From Chloroflexota bacterium (lineage in GTDB: Bacteria > Chloroflexota > UBA11872): a stretch of 64,000 nt of DNA. The notes under the pieces are model-generated. The model searched no databases and was not told the origin of the DNA. It saw only the letters and a program-made list of their open reading frames with translations. Of this stretch, positions 36,114 to 44,918 are shown piece after piece. The position numbers and the translations under genes were made by a program. Within the stretch, counting starts at the first letter, position 1, and every line of letters starts with the position of its first letter. The stretch lies in contig JAJDZU010000024.1 in NCBI GenBank assembly GCA_022824495.1, forward strand, positions 62,001 through 126,000. Reading direction: 5' to 3'.

Positions 36114-36836
36114 ATGGACCTCGGACAGATCGTCCAGGACATCGTGAAGGATCCGGCCGCGCTCGGCCAGATCATCCTCTTCGACCTGATCCTCAGCGGC
36201 GACAACGCGGTGGTCATCGGGGTCGTCGCCAGCCGGTTGCAGGGGCGTCAACGGCGCTGGGCCATCATCATCGGGGCCGGCGGCGCCGTGGTGTTGCGCA
36301 TCGCGCTGGCCTCCATCGCCACCCTCCTCCTGCAGGCGCCGGCCATTTCGTTGATCGGGGGCCTGGCCCTGTTCTGGGTCGCCTGGCGGTTGCTCAAGCC
36401 GGAAGGCGACGAAGAGCACGAGGCCGCCACCTCCTTCCCGGAGGCCCTTCGCCTGATCATCCTGGCCGACGTGGTCATGAGCCTGGACAACGTGCTGACC
36501 GTCGCGGGCACGGCCCACGGCAACATTCCGCTGTTGGTCTTCGGACTGGCGCTGTCGATCCCGCTGCTGTTCGTCGGCGCCGGCCTGATCGCGCTGGCCA
36601 CCGAAAAGGCGCCGATCATCATCTACATCGGCAGCGCGCTCATCTTCCGCATCGCCGTGGTGCTGATCGTGGACGACAAGCTCCTGCACGACTTCCTGAC
36701 GCCCAGCCTCTGGTTCGAGCACGTGATCCCATGGGCCGTGGCGTTTGGCGGTCCCGCCCTCTACGTCGCGCTGGCCCGCCGGGCCGGACGTTCCATCGTT
36801 CCGTTCTGGACCAACCCGTTCGCTAAAGAGGCCTGA
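36114..36836 (+). CDS. TerC-family membrane protein (YjbE/YkoY-like)
   Basis: The 240-residue polytopic protein has the two TerC signature helices, LILSGDNAVVIGVVA near residue 25 and ADVVMSLDNVLTVAG near residue 120, with buried Asp-Asn pairs. TerC proteins export manganese or serve in metal homeostasis of secreted enzymes. I looked for a manganese riboswitch upstream and saw none. The gene is solitary. Confidence 0.88.
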   Translation: MDLGQIVQDIVKDPAALGQIILFDLILSGDNAVVIGVVASRLQGRQRRWAIIIGAGGAVVLRIALASIATLLLQAPAISLIGGLALFWVAWRLLKPEGDEEHEAATSFPEALRLIILADVVMSLDNVLTVAGTAHGNIPLLVFGLALSIPLLFVGAGLIALATEKAPIIIYIGSALIFRIAVVLIVDDKLLHDFLTPSLWFEHVIPWAVAFGGPALYVALARRAGRSIVPFWTNPFAKEA

Positions 36837-36860
36837 CGGGTTGGGCGGTGAGCCCGGCGC

Positions 36861-37340
36861 CTAGGCTCGGTCGGAGTCGCCGGCGTCGCGCGGCGGAACC
36901 CGGTACTCGGGGGCGGACTCGGCCGCGGTAGCGGGCTGTTGCTCACCTGCAACCGGAGCGGCGTCGGGCGTCCCCGGCAGCGAACCGCGGGCCAGCAGCA
37001 GGACGTCCAGCCGCGCATTCACGGCGTTGGCGTCGGCGTGCTGGCGGTCGCTCAGCCGCTCGATGCTGGCAGTGGTGTCGGTTCGCACGGCACCGATTTC
37101 ACGATGTAACTCGTCGCGCACCGCCACAAGGTCGCCCTTCAACTCCTCGCGCACGGCGGCAAGGTCGCCCTTCAACTCCTCGCGCACCGCGCGGATTTCA
37201 CCCCGCAGGCTGACCTCCAGATGTTCCAGGCGTCGGTTGGTGTCGCTCCAGAGTTTGAGCATGAGGCCAATCACCCCGCCAAGCACCACCGCCCCTGTGC
37301 CGAGAGTCGTTCCGATGATGGCCCAGGCTTCGCTGCTCAG
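36861..37340 (-). CDS. Membrane-anchored coiled-coil protein
   Basis: I extend the start to CTG 37340 (159 residues). This restores SSEAWAIIGTTLGTGAVVLGGVIGLM, a complete membrane helix with an N-terminus like that of small AWAIIG-type coiled-coil proteins; GTG 37289 would remove half the helix, and GGAG lies nine bases before the CTG. A coiled coil follows with eleven-residue repeats (VREELKGDLAA, VREELKGDLVA, VRDELHREIGA). The tail is Ala/Pro-rich and probably disordered. No function is known. Confidence 0.6.
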   Translation of the reverse strand: MSSEAWAIIGTTLGTGAVVLGGVIGLMLKLWSDTNRRLEHLEVSLRGEIRAVREELKGDLAAVREELKGDLVAVRDELHREIGAVRTDTTASIERLSDRQHADANAVNARLDVLLLARGSLPGTPDAAPVAGEQQPATAAESAPEYRVPPRDAGDSDRA

Positions 37341-37492
37341 CGGATGGCGCTCCGACGACGGGACAGGCGGCTAGTTTCAACGTACCACGCGCCGGCGCCC
37401 GCGCCAGAGAGGGCTTCGGGATTGACCTGCGGGCGGCCCGCTCAGGGCGTAACGTGCGACGATGACGCGCCCATCGTCCACCCGAGGCTCCC

Positions 37493-37870
37493 ATGTACAA
37501 GCTCCTGCACACCCGCATCCGCGTCAGCGACCTGGACCAGTCAATCCGCTTCTACGAAGACAACCTGGGGTTCAAGCTCCTCAGCCGCTCCGACCGCTCG
37601 CCCGCCGGCAACCAGATCGTCCACCTGGAGCTTCCGGGCAACGACCACACCATCGAGCTCACCTGGTCGGCCGACTACGAGCTCAACGTGCCCGAGGACC
37701 TGATGCACTTCGCCATCGGCGTGCCCGACCTGATCGCCTTCTGCGACGAGCTGGAAGGCAAGGGCCTGGAAATCTGGCCCGGCGACTGGCGCGAAACCTT
37801 CCCCACCGGCCGCAAAATGGCCTTCATCGACGACCCCGACGGCTACGAAATCGAGCTGCTGGAACGCTAA
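37493..37870 (+). CDS. gloA: Glyoxalase I-like VOC-family protein
   Basis: The 125-residue protein matches lactoylglutathione lyase in length and sequence: LLHTRIRVSDLDQSIRFYEDNLGFKLL with ligand His, HLELPGNDHTIELTW with Glu, LMHFAIGVPDL with His, and a final AFIDDPDGYEIELLE with Glu. All four metal ligands are therefore plausible. It would isomerise the methylglyoxal-thiol adduct; the thiol used is unknown. GAGG precedes the ATG. Confidence 0.82.
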   Translation: MYKLLHTRIRVSDLDQSIRFYEDNLGFKLLSRSDRSPAGNQIVHLELPGNDHTIELTWSADYELNVPEDLMHFAIGVPDLIAFCDELEGKGLEIWPGDWRETFPTGRKMAFIDDPDGYEIELLER

Positions 37871-37942
37871 AGCTCCCAGTAAGCCTACGAGCGCCTTGCA
37901 TTGAAGGCGCGCCGGCGTGAATGAACCGCCGGCGTGGAAGCC

Positions 37943-38191
37943 CTAGCCTTGAAAGTCCTCGGCCAGCGCGTCGTCATGGCGCACCGACAAAGGCTGAGGG
38001 CCTACAGGCTGCGACCTGCCCGAGCCGATGAAGGTGAATTCCTCCATCGAGACCGGCCGCTGCACGGGTGACGCCACGGACCGCACTGCGGCCTTGCGGA
38101 CGACCGCCGCGGTGGACGTGTCCTCCGCCGACGCACGTTGCCTGGTCAATTCGTACAGTCGCTCGTCCGGCTGGATTCGCGTGTGCCCCAT
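37943..38191 (-). CDS. Orphan ribbon-helix-helix antitoxin-like protein
   Basis: The 82-residue protein starts with an RHH-like stretch (RIQPDERLYELTRQRASAEDTSTAAVVRKA) and ends with FIGSGRSQPVG...LSVRHDDALAEDF, a C-terminus typical of VapB-like antitoxins that contact PIN toxins. No PIN gene follows: the downstream 70 bp to the glyoxalase gene is too short. It may be a leftover antitoxin acting in trans or in decay. Confidence 0.6.
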   Translation of the reverse strand: MGHTRIQPDERLYELTRQRASAEDTSTAAVVRKAAVRSVASPVQRPVSMEEFTFIGSGRSQPVGPQPLSVRHDDALAEDFQG

Positions 38192-38274
38192 GCCTTCAGG
38201 TTCAGTGAAACCACCGGTGACAGCATGCCAGCACAGTGCGAACTTACGACGCTCGAGAGCGACTTCCGGACGGC

Positions 38275-39375
38275 TCAGCCCCCCGGGATGTACAGGCTCC
38301 GGTCCGCCACCGGCACGTCCACCCGCGCCCCGCCGGCCAGGTGGGAGTGGGCAACGGCGAATTGGACTTCCACCGACTGCATCGTCACGTCAATGTTCCC
38401 GCGCGTCGGCTCGCCGGTTTCCAGCGAGTTGATCAGGTCGCGGATGGTGTTCACGGTCGGCGGTTCGCCCTGCGCGTAGATCTTGCGCGTGGTGACGTCG
38501 TCGGGGTTTGAGCCCAGGCTGTGGCGGATTTCGAACGTCAGGCCGTTGTCCAGCGCGTAGGCGCGGCCTTCGCTGCCCAGCACGTGCACGTCCAGGAACC
38601 CGCGGTGTGGGATGAAGTAGCCCACGGCCCCGTTGGCGTAGCCGACCTGGAAATGGCCCACATACGGGTCCGCGACCTCCCAGCCCGGCGAGGGCAGGTA
38701 GCGGTGGTTCTCGGCGTCGTATTCCGGGTGCGCGCGTCGCGGCTCGGGATCGAAGGGATCGCCGGCTTCGATCAGGCGGCCGCTCACCCACTGCGGCTGC
38801 GGGTCGCCCAGCAGCATTGAGACCAGGTCCAGCGTATGCGGGTGGTGCTTGATGAGGTCGGTGTAGGTGAGCATCAGCACGGCCTCGGGTTCGCCGATCT
38901 CGCCCGCGGCGATAGCCTCCGCCAGCAATCGAAAGCCCACGTTGTGGCGGCGCATGGCGCCCCAGTTGAACGCCACGCCATTGCGCTTCATGGCATCCCG
39001 GATTCGGTCGGCCTCGGCCAATGAGGCGCACAGGCCCTTCTCGCTGTATATGGCCCGCACGCCGTTCTCCGCGCAATAGATCAGCGGCTCGGCCCGCGCG
39101 AACGAGGGCGTGGTGACGCTGACGATGTCGGGCTGTTCCTTGTCGATCATCTCGCGGTAGTCGAGATAGGTGTTGCTGATCCCGAACCGCTCGCTGAAGC
39201 GCTGCAGGCGCTCGGCCCCGCGGTTGGCCACCGCCACGACCTCGGTCTCCTCGATGTACTGATAGCCCGAGAAATGGCCGTAGGGGAGGTTCGGGTCCCC
39301 GAGCGGAATCTCGTCCTCGATCAACCCGCCCATGCGGCCCGTTCCGATAATCGCGACCCGGTACTTGCTTGCCAT
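38275..39375 (-). CDS. Gfo/Idh/MocA-family oxidoreductase
   Basis: ATG 39375, preceded by GGGAGGCGGG, gives 366 residues. Rossmann motif VAIIGTGRMGGLIEDE, NRGAERLQRFSERFG, and a modified catalytic box SEKGLCASLAEADRI where the usual EKP is EKG are visible. The C-terminal domain includes YLPSPGWEVADPYVGHF. The substrate is unknown. It is divergent from the isocitrate-lyase-family gene, with 121 bp between starts. Confidence 0.85.
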   Translation of the reverse strand: MASKYRVAIIGTGRMGGLIEDEIPLGDPNLPYGHFSGYQYIEETEVVAVANRGAERLQRFSERFGISNTYLDYREMIDKEQPDIVSVTTPSFARAEPLIYCAENGVRAIYSEKGLCASLAEADRIRDAMKRNGVAFNWGAMRRHNVGFRLLAEAIAAGEIGEPEAVLMLTYTDLIKHHPHTLDLVSMLLGDPQPQWVSGRLIEAGDPFDPEPRRAHPEYDAENHRYLPSPGWEVADPYVGHFQVGYANGAVGYFIPHRGFLDVHVLGSEGRAYALDNGLTFEIRHSLGSNPDDVTTRKIYAQGEPPTVNTIRDLINSLETGEPTRGNIDVTMQSVEVQFAVAHSHLAGGARVDVPVADRSLYIPGG

Positions 39376-39496
39376 CAACCCGCCTCCCTGCCCACCAACC
39401 GCGCCATGCTCACCCAGCCGTCCCGCAGCGGCAACCTGCCCGGCGACGGTCCATTGGGCACAATCGCGGCGACTCCGACTCGCTGGACTCAAATTC

Positions 39497-40369
39497 ATGA
39501 CCAAATCGACCATCCTCCGTCAGCGCCTGGCCGGCGACGAGATCATCGTGCTGCCGGGCGCCTACGACGCCTTGTCGGCCAAGCTGATCGAGCAGGCTGG
39601 CTTCACGCAGTTCTTCACCACCGGCTTCGGGCTGGCCGCCAGCACCCTGGGCGAGCCGGACATCGGCCTGTTGACGCAGACCGAGACGCTGGACCGCGCC
39701 CGCCGAATCGCGCACACGGTGGACATCCCACTGGTGGCCGACATGGACACCGGCTACGGCAACCCGATCAACGTGATTCGCACCGTCCGCGAGTGCGTTC
39801 AGGCCGGCATCGCCGGGATCATCCTGGAAGACCAGGAGTGGCCCAAGCGCTGCGGTCACCTGGAAGGCAAGCGCGTGGTGCCCGCCGATGATCACGTGCA
39901 GAAGCTGCGAGCGGCCGTCCACGCCCGCGGCGACGACGACCTGGTCATCATCGCCCGCACCGACGCTCGAGCCGTCAACGGGCTGGACGACGCCATCGCC
40001 CGCAGCCACGCCAACGTGGAAGCCGGCGCCGACGTGGTCTTCATCGAAGCCCCGCGCTCGCTCGACGAACTACGCGCCGTGCGCGCGGCCTTCGACCCCA
40101 AGATTCCCCTCTTCGCCAACATGATCGAGGACGGCGTCACGCCCTTCCTCTCGGCGTCCGAGCTTCAGGACCTGGGTTACATGATGGTGGTCTACCCGCT
40201 CTCGGGCTTGTTCGCGGCCACGGCCGCGCTGCAGCGCACGTACGCGGCGCTGGTAGCCGACGGGACCACCGCCGACGCCGGACCAATGGCCGGACTGGAG
40301 GAGTTCAAGGACATCATCGGCGTACCCGCCTACGGCGATCTGGAGCGCGAGTTCGTCAGCGCGCCGTAG
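39497..40369 (+). CDS. Isocitrate lyase/PEP mutase-family protein
   Basis: ATG 39497 gives 290 residues with the superfamily motifs: GAYDALSAKLIEQAGF, ADMDTGYGN (Asp82 and Asp84 bind metal), LEDQ (110-113) and KRCGH (117-121) with the active-site Cys119, then IARTDA. This length and KRCGH motif fit methylisocitrate lyase and carboxyvinyl-carboxyphosphonate mutase-like lyases. It cleaves a 2-hydroxy-dicarboxylate-type substrate; which one is unclear without prp genes nearby. Confidence 0.82.
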   Translation: MTKSTILRQRLAGDEIIVLPGAYDALSAKLIEQAGFTQFFTTGFGLAASTLGEPDIGLLTQTETLDRARRIAHTVDIPLVADMDTGYGNPINVIRTVRECVQAGIAGIILEDQEWPKRCGHLEGKRVVPADDHVQKLRAAVHARGDDDLVIIARTDARAVNGLDDAIARSHANVEAGADVVFIEAPRSLDELRAVRAAFDPKIPLFANMIEDGVTPFLSASELQDLGYMMVVYPLSGLFAATAALQRTYAALVADGTTADAGPMAGLEEFKDIIGVPAYGDLEREFVSAP

Positions 40370-40576
40370 GTTGAGTCGAGCCTTGGCGGTCGCGCGCTCG
40401 GTTGGACATTTCACGAACGTGCGGCTTGGACCTGACTACTGTGGTTTAGGGTGACTGGTGCGGTCGAGTCCGCGTTTCAGTGGGCTCGGTGACGCACGAC
40501 AGGGCATAACTCAATCGCCGGTCACGGTTACGCGTTCAATAGCAACTCCGTCTGGGGCGGAACGGAAGGAAGCGCC

Positions 40577-42283
40577 TTGAGAATTTTCGGTCAAATAATC
40601 AAGCGGATGGTCGCTGTCGGCACTCTGACGTTGGTCCTCATTGCAAGCTTGGCCTGCGGCGAATCCGCGACTGCCCCGGTGCCCACGCCCACAGCCGTCA
40701 CCCAGGCGCCCAGCACGCCACCGCCGACCGCAACGCCGGCCATTCCACCGACGCCCACGCCTACCGCCACACCGCCCGCGACCCCCACGCCAACCGCCAC
40801 GCCAACGCCGGAGCCCACCCCGACGCCGACCCCTACACCAACTCTGGAGGTGGTCCAGGCGGATGGGAGTATCGACTGGAGCCCGTGCCGACCGGGCAGC
40901 AGATTTGAGTGCGCCGTCGTTGAAGTCCCGGCGGACTACCGGGATTCCGACGCCGGCAGCCTCGGCATCGCGGTCAACGTGCACCGGGCCACGCAGCCCA
41001 ACGAACGCGTCGGCTATCTGCTCGTCAACCCCGGCGGGCCCGGCGGCAGCGGTCTGGACCTGGTCGAATCCATCAGGTCCGGATTCCCCGCATTCGCCAG
41101 GGATCTCGTCGAACGCTTCGACATCGTCGGCTTCGACCCGCGCGGCGTCGGGGCCTCAGACCCGCACTTCGCGTGCGGCGCCCCTGGCGAACAGCTGGAC
41201 CTGCGTCGCTCTATCGACGCACCCGTCGACACGCCCGAGGAAATCGCCGCCGGTGAGGCCGCCGCCAACCTCTGCATCGAATCCATGGGGACGGTCGGCG
41301 CCCTGCTGCACACCGAATACGTCGTCAGGGATATGGACGAGATTCGCAAAGCCCTGGGCGTCGAGCAGGTCTCGTACCTGGGCTTCTCCTACGGCTCCTC
41401 CGTGGGCGTCTGGTACGCCACGCTCTTCCCCGACTCGGTCCGCGCCATGGTTATCGACGGTGCCGACAACCCCGTCGATGCGGCGACCGGCCAGGCGGAA
41501 CGCGTCGCCGACGCCCTGGAGGAGACGGCCCCAATCGCCATTCTTCTCGAAAGGGCCCTGACCGCCTGCGACAGTCCCGAGTGCCCGATCTACAACGACG
41601 GCGACCCGATCGGCTACTACCGAGAGGCGGCCGAGAAGTTCCACCTGGTCAACGAAGCGGCCAGCAACCATCCCGACGCCGCCGCTTACGCGGTGATCTC
41701 ACCCCTGTATGCCGAATTCCTGTGGCCGATCCTCTGGGAGGCTCTCTTCCAACTCAACGAGCTCGACGACCCGTCCGTTTTCCTGCAGATCGCCGAGTTC
41801 CAGTGGGAAGCCGGCGGCCCCCGCGTCGCCCGGATGCCCGAGCACATCGGCTGCCTGGACGACTGGGTCCTGCATCCTGATCAGGATCGAGCATCCCGGC
41901 TGGCCGACGGCGAGGTCTATCAGGCCGCCCAGGACGAGGAGTTTCCGCTGCTGGCGCTGCTGGGCGACCCACTGGCCTCCGCCTGTCCGTTCTACGACCA
42001 GTTCGCACCGGATCCTCTTGAGGGACCGCTCGACGGCGGTGGGGCGCCAATCCTGGTGATCGGCAACCACGGCGACCCGTTTACGCCGTTCATCGAGTCC
42101 GAGGAGTTGATCACCGAGCAACTCACCAACGGGTACCTGGTGGAGGTCGACCACGCCACGCACGGCGTCTACCCCAGCAATTCCTGCGTGAACGACTACG
42201 TGCATCGCGTGCTGATCAACGCCGAGTACCCCGACGAGCGGCGGGTGACCTGCGAGCGCGAGGAAACGCGGCTCCCGTTCTAG
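40577..42283 (+). CDS. Lipoprotein alpha/beta-hydrolase, tripeptidyl aminopeptidase-like
   Basis: The start is TTG 40577 with GGAAGGA at 40564-40570. The 568 residues begin with a lipoprotein signal ending at Cys27 (LIASLAC), then about 60 residues of Thr-Pro repeats as a spacer. The catalytic domain resembles Streptomyces TAP/SlpD-type hydrolases: VNPGGPGGSG oxyanion region, GFDPRGVGAS, nucleophile Ser271 in GFSYGSSVG, Asp500 in GDPFTP and His529 in ATHGVY. It would release peptides outside the membrane. Confidence 0.85.
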   Translation: MRIFGQIIKRMVAVGTLTLVLIASLACGESATAPVPTPTAVTQAPSTPPPTATPAIPPTPTPTATPPATPTPTATPTPEPTPTPTPTPTLEVVQADGSIDWSPCRPGSRFECAVVEVPADYRDSDAGSLGIAVNVHRATQPNERVGYLLVNPGGPGGSGLDLVESIRSGFPAFARDLVERFDIVGFDPRGVGASDPHFACGAPGEQLDLRRSIDAPVDTPEEIAAGEAAANLCIESMGTVGALLHTEYVVRDMDEIRKALGVEQVSYLGFSYGSSVGVWYATLFPDSVRAMVIDGADNPVDAATGQAERVADALEETAPIAILLERALTACDSPECPIYNDGDPIGYYREAAEKFHLVNEAASNHPDAAAYAVISPLYAEFLWPILWEALFQLNELDDPSVFLQIAEFQWEAGGPRVARMPEHIGCLDDWVLHPDQDRASRLADGEVYQAAQDEEFPLLALLGDPLASACPFYDQFAPDPLEGPLDGGGAPILVIGNHGDPFTPFIESEELITEQLTNGYLVEVDHATHGVYPSNSCVNDYVHRVLINAEYPDERRVTCEREETRLPF

Positions 42284-42323
42284 GCGCCGACCATGAGCGT
42301 GAGCATTGGACGGCGAGTCCAGG

Positions 42324-42475
42324 TCAGACGCTCTGACAGGCCGCCATGAAGCTCCCCGAGTCGGCCGTGAACACCCACCGTTCCAGGTCGTGCAGCACGG
42401 CGCTGGTGATCTGCAGGCCTCGAGGCGACATTGACCCGCTCCGCGAGGGTGGAGCAGCAGGGATGGAGCGCGGAT
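42324..42475 (-). pseudogene. Degenerate fragment of the isochorismatase-like gene 3' end
   Basis: This stretch repeats the 3' end of the gene at 44919-45701 in the same orientation. The segment AGTCGGCCGTGAACACCCA (from 42359) and the next about 40 bases are nearly identical to 44954 onward, with decay and gaps on both sides. It covers roughly the last 45 codons. It lies directly downstream of the low-GC lipoprotein gene. Confidence 0.75.
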
Positions 42476-42515
42476 CCAACCCCAAGTCGAGGGGCCCGAC
42501 GGCCAGATGATTGGC

Positions 42516-44468
42516 CTACCAACTCCCAGGCGGCACCAATGGCATAGCTTGTTGCAACGCCGTATTCGCACGACCCATTGCGAGATCGGCCTGTTCAACG
42601 TTGCCATCCACCAGATGTCCGTATACGCGATTAAGCTCGTCGCAATACGTCAACACATGAACATAAATCACCGACCAGACTGGTTCAGGCGACAATTCGT
42701 CCATGCCGCCAATCGCGTCGAGAGCGACCAGGCAACTGTCTGTCGCAATATCCATAGCCTCAGTCGCCTGCGCAATTTGACTGTTCAGAATGGAACGAGT
42801 GGTTGCGGCCAATTGTTGCGTGATGACTCCAAACTCCTGGTTCACAATTATCCCAAGCGCCTTGAATTCAGGTGAATCGGCAACAGGTGTCGGTCCAGGT
42901 GTTATTGAATCAGACTTGGGCGGCTCGGCTTGGTCATCAACAGCAAAGCACAGGTCGATTGCAGGCCAACGCAAGCCTTCGTCTTGCGTGTCCACGCAAT
43001 TGAAGCTGAATACCGTATAATCATCTAGATCAGTATGTCGATACCCTAGCAATAGCGGGGCATCCTTGATCCTGATACCACCGACCCATCCTTGCTTTGA
43101 CTCGCCACGCTGAAGGTGAACGTCTATCTCAATCTCTTCCGGTATGTAGACAAACCCAAGCCCGTGTCCGTCGAGCTGAACAAGCTCAAAATCGAATTGG
43201 TCAACGATGAATGGCGTACCGGGAGGTCCGCCCCCGACAAAGGACACATCAACTCGAACCAGCACGTACTCTTCACCGGATGCAGCCTCGTCATAGAAGA
43301 TGTCATATTTATCATACTTCTTGAGAAAGCTGAACGCAGCGTCGCCGACAATGAAATCGGCTACAACTAACTCAAACTCCTGATCATACAGCGAAGCAAC
43401 TGTCTGCACGCTCTGTGGCCCCATCGTCCAAGGTGTGGGTTCCGGTGTGGGTGTAGGGGTTGGAACTGCTGTAGGGGGAGCCTGGGGCGTCTGAGTGACG
43501 GATGGAGTGGGCGTTGGCTCGGTCTGGGATGAGGCTACGGCGACAGCTGTCGGTGTGGGAGGGCGGGCCGTTGCCCTCCGAACGTAGACATCCCCACCGC
43601 TTTGACTCAGACGACTTGCACGCTCCCGATCGTCTCGCGCCAATTCGCGCTCACCAAGGCGATCGTACGTAATAGCCCGCATTTCATAAGCCGGGGCATA
43701 GACGGACGAGTCTTCAATGGCGATGTCAAATTGCTCAAGTGCGTTTTCATATTCGCCAATCCTGTTATATGCAATGCCTAGCATCACGCGAAGTGGTGCT
43801 TGGTGCATGCTCAATCTATCGAGGTCTTGACCAAGTCGAATTGTTGACGTCGGATCTTCAAGCAATAGAAACGACTCCATCGCTATCTTGAAAAACTGGT
43901 ATGCATTGGACTCATTCATAGCTTCTACCGACACTTGCGCCAAGTCATCAAGCGCAAGTTCATAGTCGCCAAAGGCACGGAGGTAAACAGCGGCCCGCCA
44001 AATGTAAAGCTCGTAGTCGTCTGGATACGTATCGAAAGATGCGTTAATGATGCTGATCGCCTGTGCGCCATTGCCAGCATTAGCCTGCTCCACGGCATCG
44101 GCCGTCGCGTCAAGGATTGGAAACCTCTCAAGGGTCTCTAGTTGCGTAAGCTCTCTGATGTCGAAAGACGTGCTAAGGACGACGTATGGTTCAGAAGCAG
44201 AAGTCGGAGTGGGTTCCAGCGTTGGAGTTGACGACGGTGTATTCCTGGGAGTTACCGTGGCCGTTGTAACGCGTGCCACTGTAGTAGGTGTAGCTGGTAT
44301 TGGCACCACTGTTAGCGTAGGAGCAGCCGTTGTCGACGGCGTACTAGTCGGTGCTATACTTGCTGTATAAACGCTTTCTGAACCTGATATAGCTCTCTCG
44401 GGTTCTGGGCCACATGCAGAGACGGAGAATATGAGTACCGCAGCCAGTAGAACTCTTATTAACTGCAT
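42516..44468 (-). CDS. TPR lipoprotein with DUF4352-like domain, low GC
   Basis: The 650-residue protein has a lipoprotein signal (lipobox SVSAC, Cys19), a Thr/Pro/Ser-rich spacer, and TPR-like helices at about 125-290 (NGAQAISIINASFDTYP, GEYENALEQFDIAIED, YAPAYEMRAITYDRLGE). A second Pro/Thr linker follows, then a beta domain (about 345-490, EYVLVRVDVSFVGG) like DUF4352 immunoglobulin-like domains, and a helical C-terminus. Base composition is visibly more AT-rich than the neighbours on both sides, suggesting recent acquisition. The role is unknown; protein-protein contacts at the cell surface are likely. Confidence 0.75.
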   Translation of the reverse strand: MQLIRVLLAAVLIFSVSACGPEPERAISGSESVYTASIAPTSTPSTTAAPTLTVVPIPATPTTVARVTTATVTPRNTPSSTPTLEPTPTSASEPYVVLSTSFDIRELTQLETLERFPILDATADAVEQANAGNGAQAISIINASFDTYPDDYELYIWRAAVYLRAFGDYELALDDLAQVSVEAMNESNAYQFFKIAMESFLLLEDPTSTIRLGQDLDRLSMHQAPLRVMLGIAYNRIGEYENALEQFDIAIEDSSVYAPAYEMRAITYDRLGERELARDDRERASRLSQSGGDVYVRRATARPPTPTAVAVASSQTEPTPTPSVTQTPQAPPTAVPTPTPTPEPTPWTMGPQSVQTVASLYDQEFELVVADFIVGDAAFSFLKKYDKYDIFYDEAASGEEYVLVRVDVSFVGGGPPGTPFIVDQFDFELVQLDGHGLGFVYIPEEIEIDVHLQRGESKQGWVGGIRIKDAPLLLGYRHTDLDDYTVFSFNCVDTQDEGLRWPAIDLCFAVDDQAEPPKSDSITPGPTPVADSPEFKALGIIVNQEFGVITQQLAATTRSILNSQIAQATEAMDIATDSCLVALDAIGGMDELSPEPVWSVIYVHVLTYCDELNRVYGHLVDGNVEQADLAMGRANTALQQAMPLVPPGSW

Positions 44469-44918
44469 GCCCTACCCTTTACAGTAGCGACCCTGAACAG
44501 GTCGCTGAACCACATTCATTGCGACTGAGGCGAATCCAGCGCCCTACCTATGGCCGCGGGCTGATGCCCGCTGCGTTTGTGACACGTTCGCGCCGCGCGC
44601 CTTTGTAGCGCGGGCACTTTAGCCCAGAACGGCCATCGGTGTGTTTAGCACCACATGGGATAGTGGTCGCTTTGCGGCTGCGTGCGGTCTCGAGCCCTGT
44701 GACCGGCGTATCCATGAGGGTCAAGCTCGGTTGCGGAGCGAGCATGGGTTCCCGATTTCGTGGGAGTTGCGGAATCTAGGTGATCCACTACCCCGCATGA
44801 AGTAAGTGACGCTGCGCTTAGCGCCCCGCACCTCCAGCCTCGGCAGGTGCATAGGTTTTTGCACCGGCGTTACGGCTGCGCTACGGGCCTCTCAGCACGT
44901 ATGAGCAGAGACTGCGAG
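44469..44918. other. Intergenic region with REP-like hairpins
   Basis: This 450-bp gap contains the hairpin GCGGGC-TGAT-GCCCGC (44556-44571) and a related GCGCGGGCACTTTAGCCC element (from about 44609), a pattern common in extragenic palindromic repeats. It also holds the promoter of the low-GC lipoprotein gene. No RNA gene was recognised. Confidence 0.5.

Noticed and set aside
40680..40850. Tandem repeat in the 5' part of the hydrolase gene
   Set aside because: It encodes a Thr-Pro spacer; low complexity of a lipoprotein linker explains it.
44469..44918. Possible tRNA or small RNA
   Set aside because: Hairpins are present, but no cloverleaf or known RNA consensus could be drawn.
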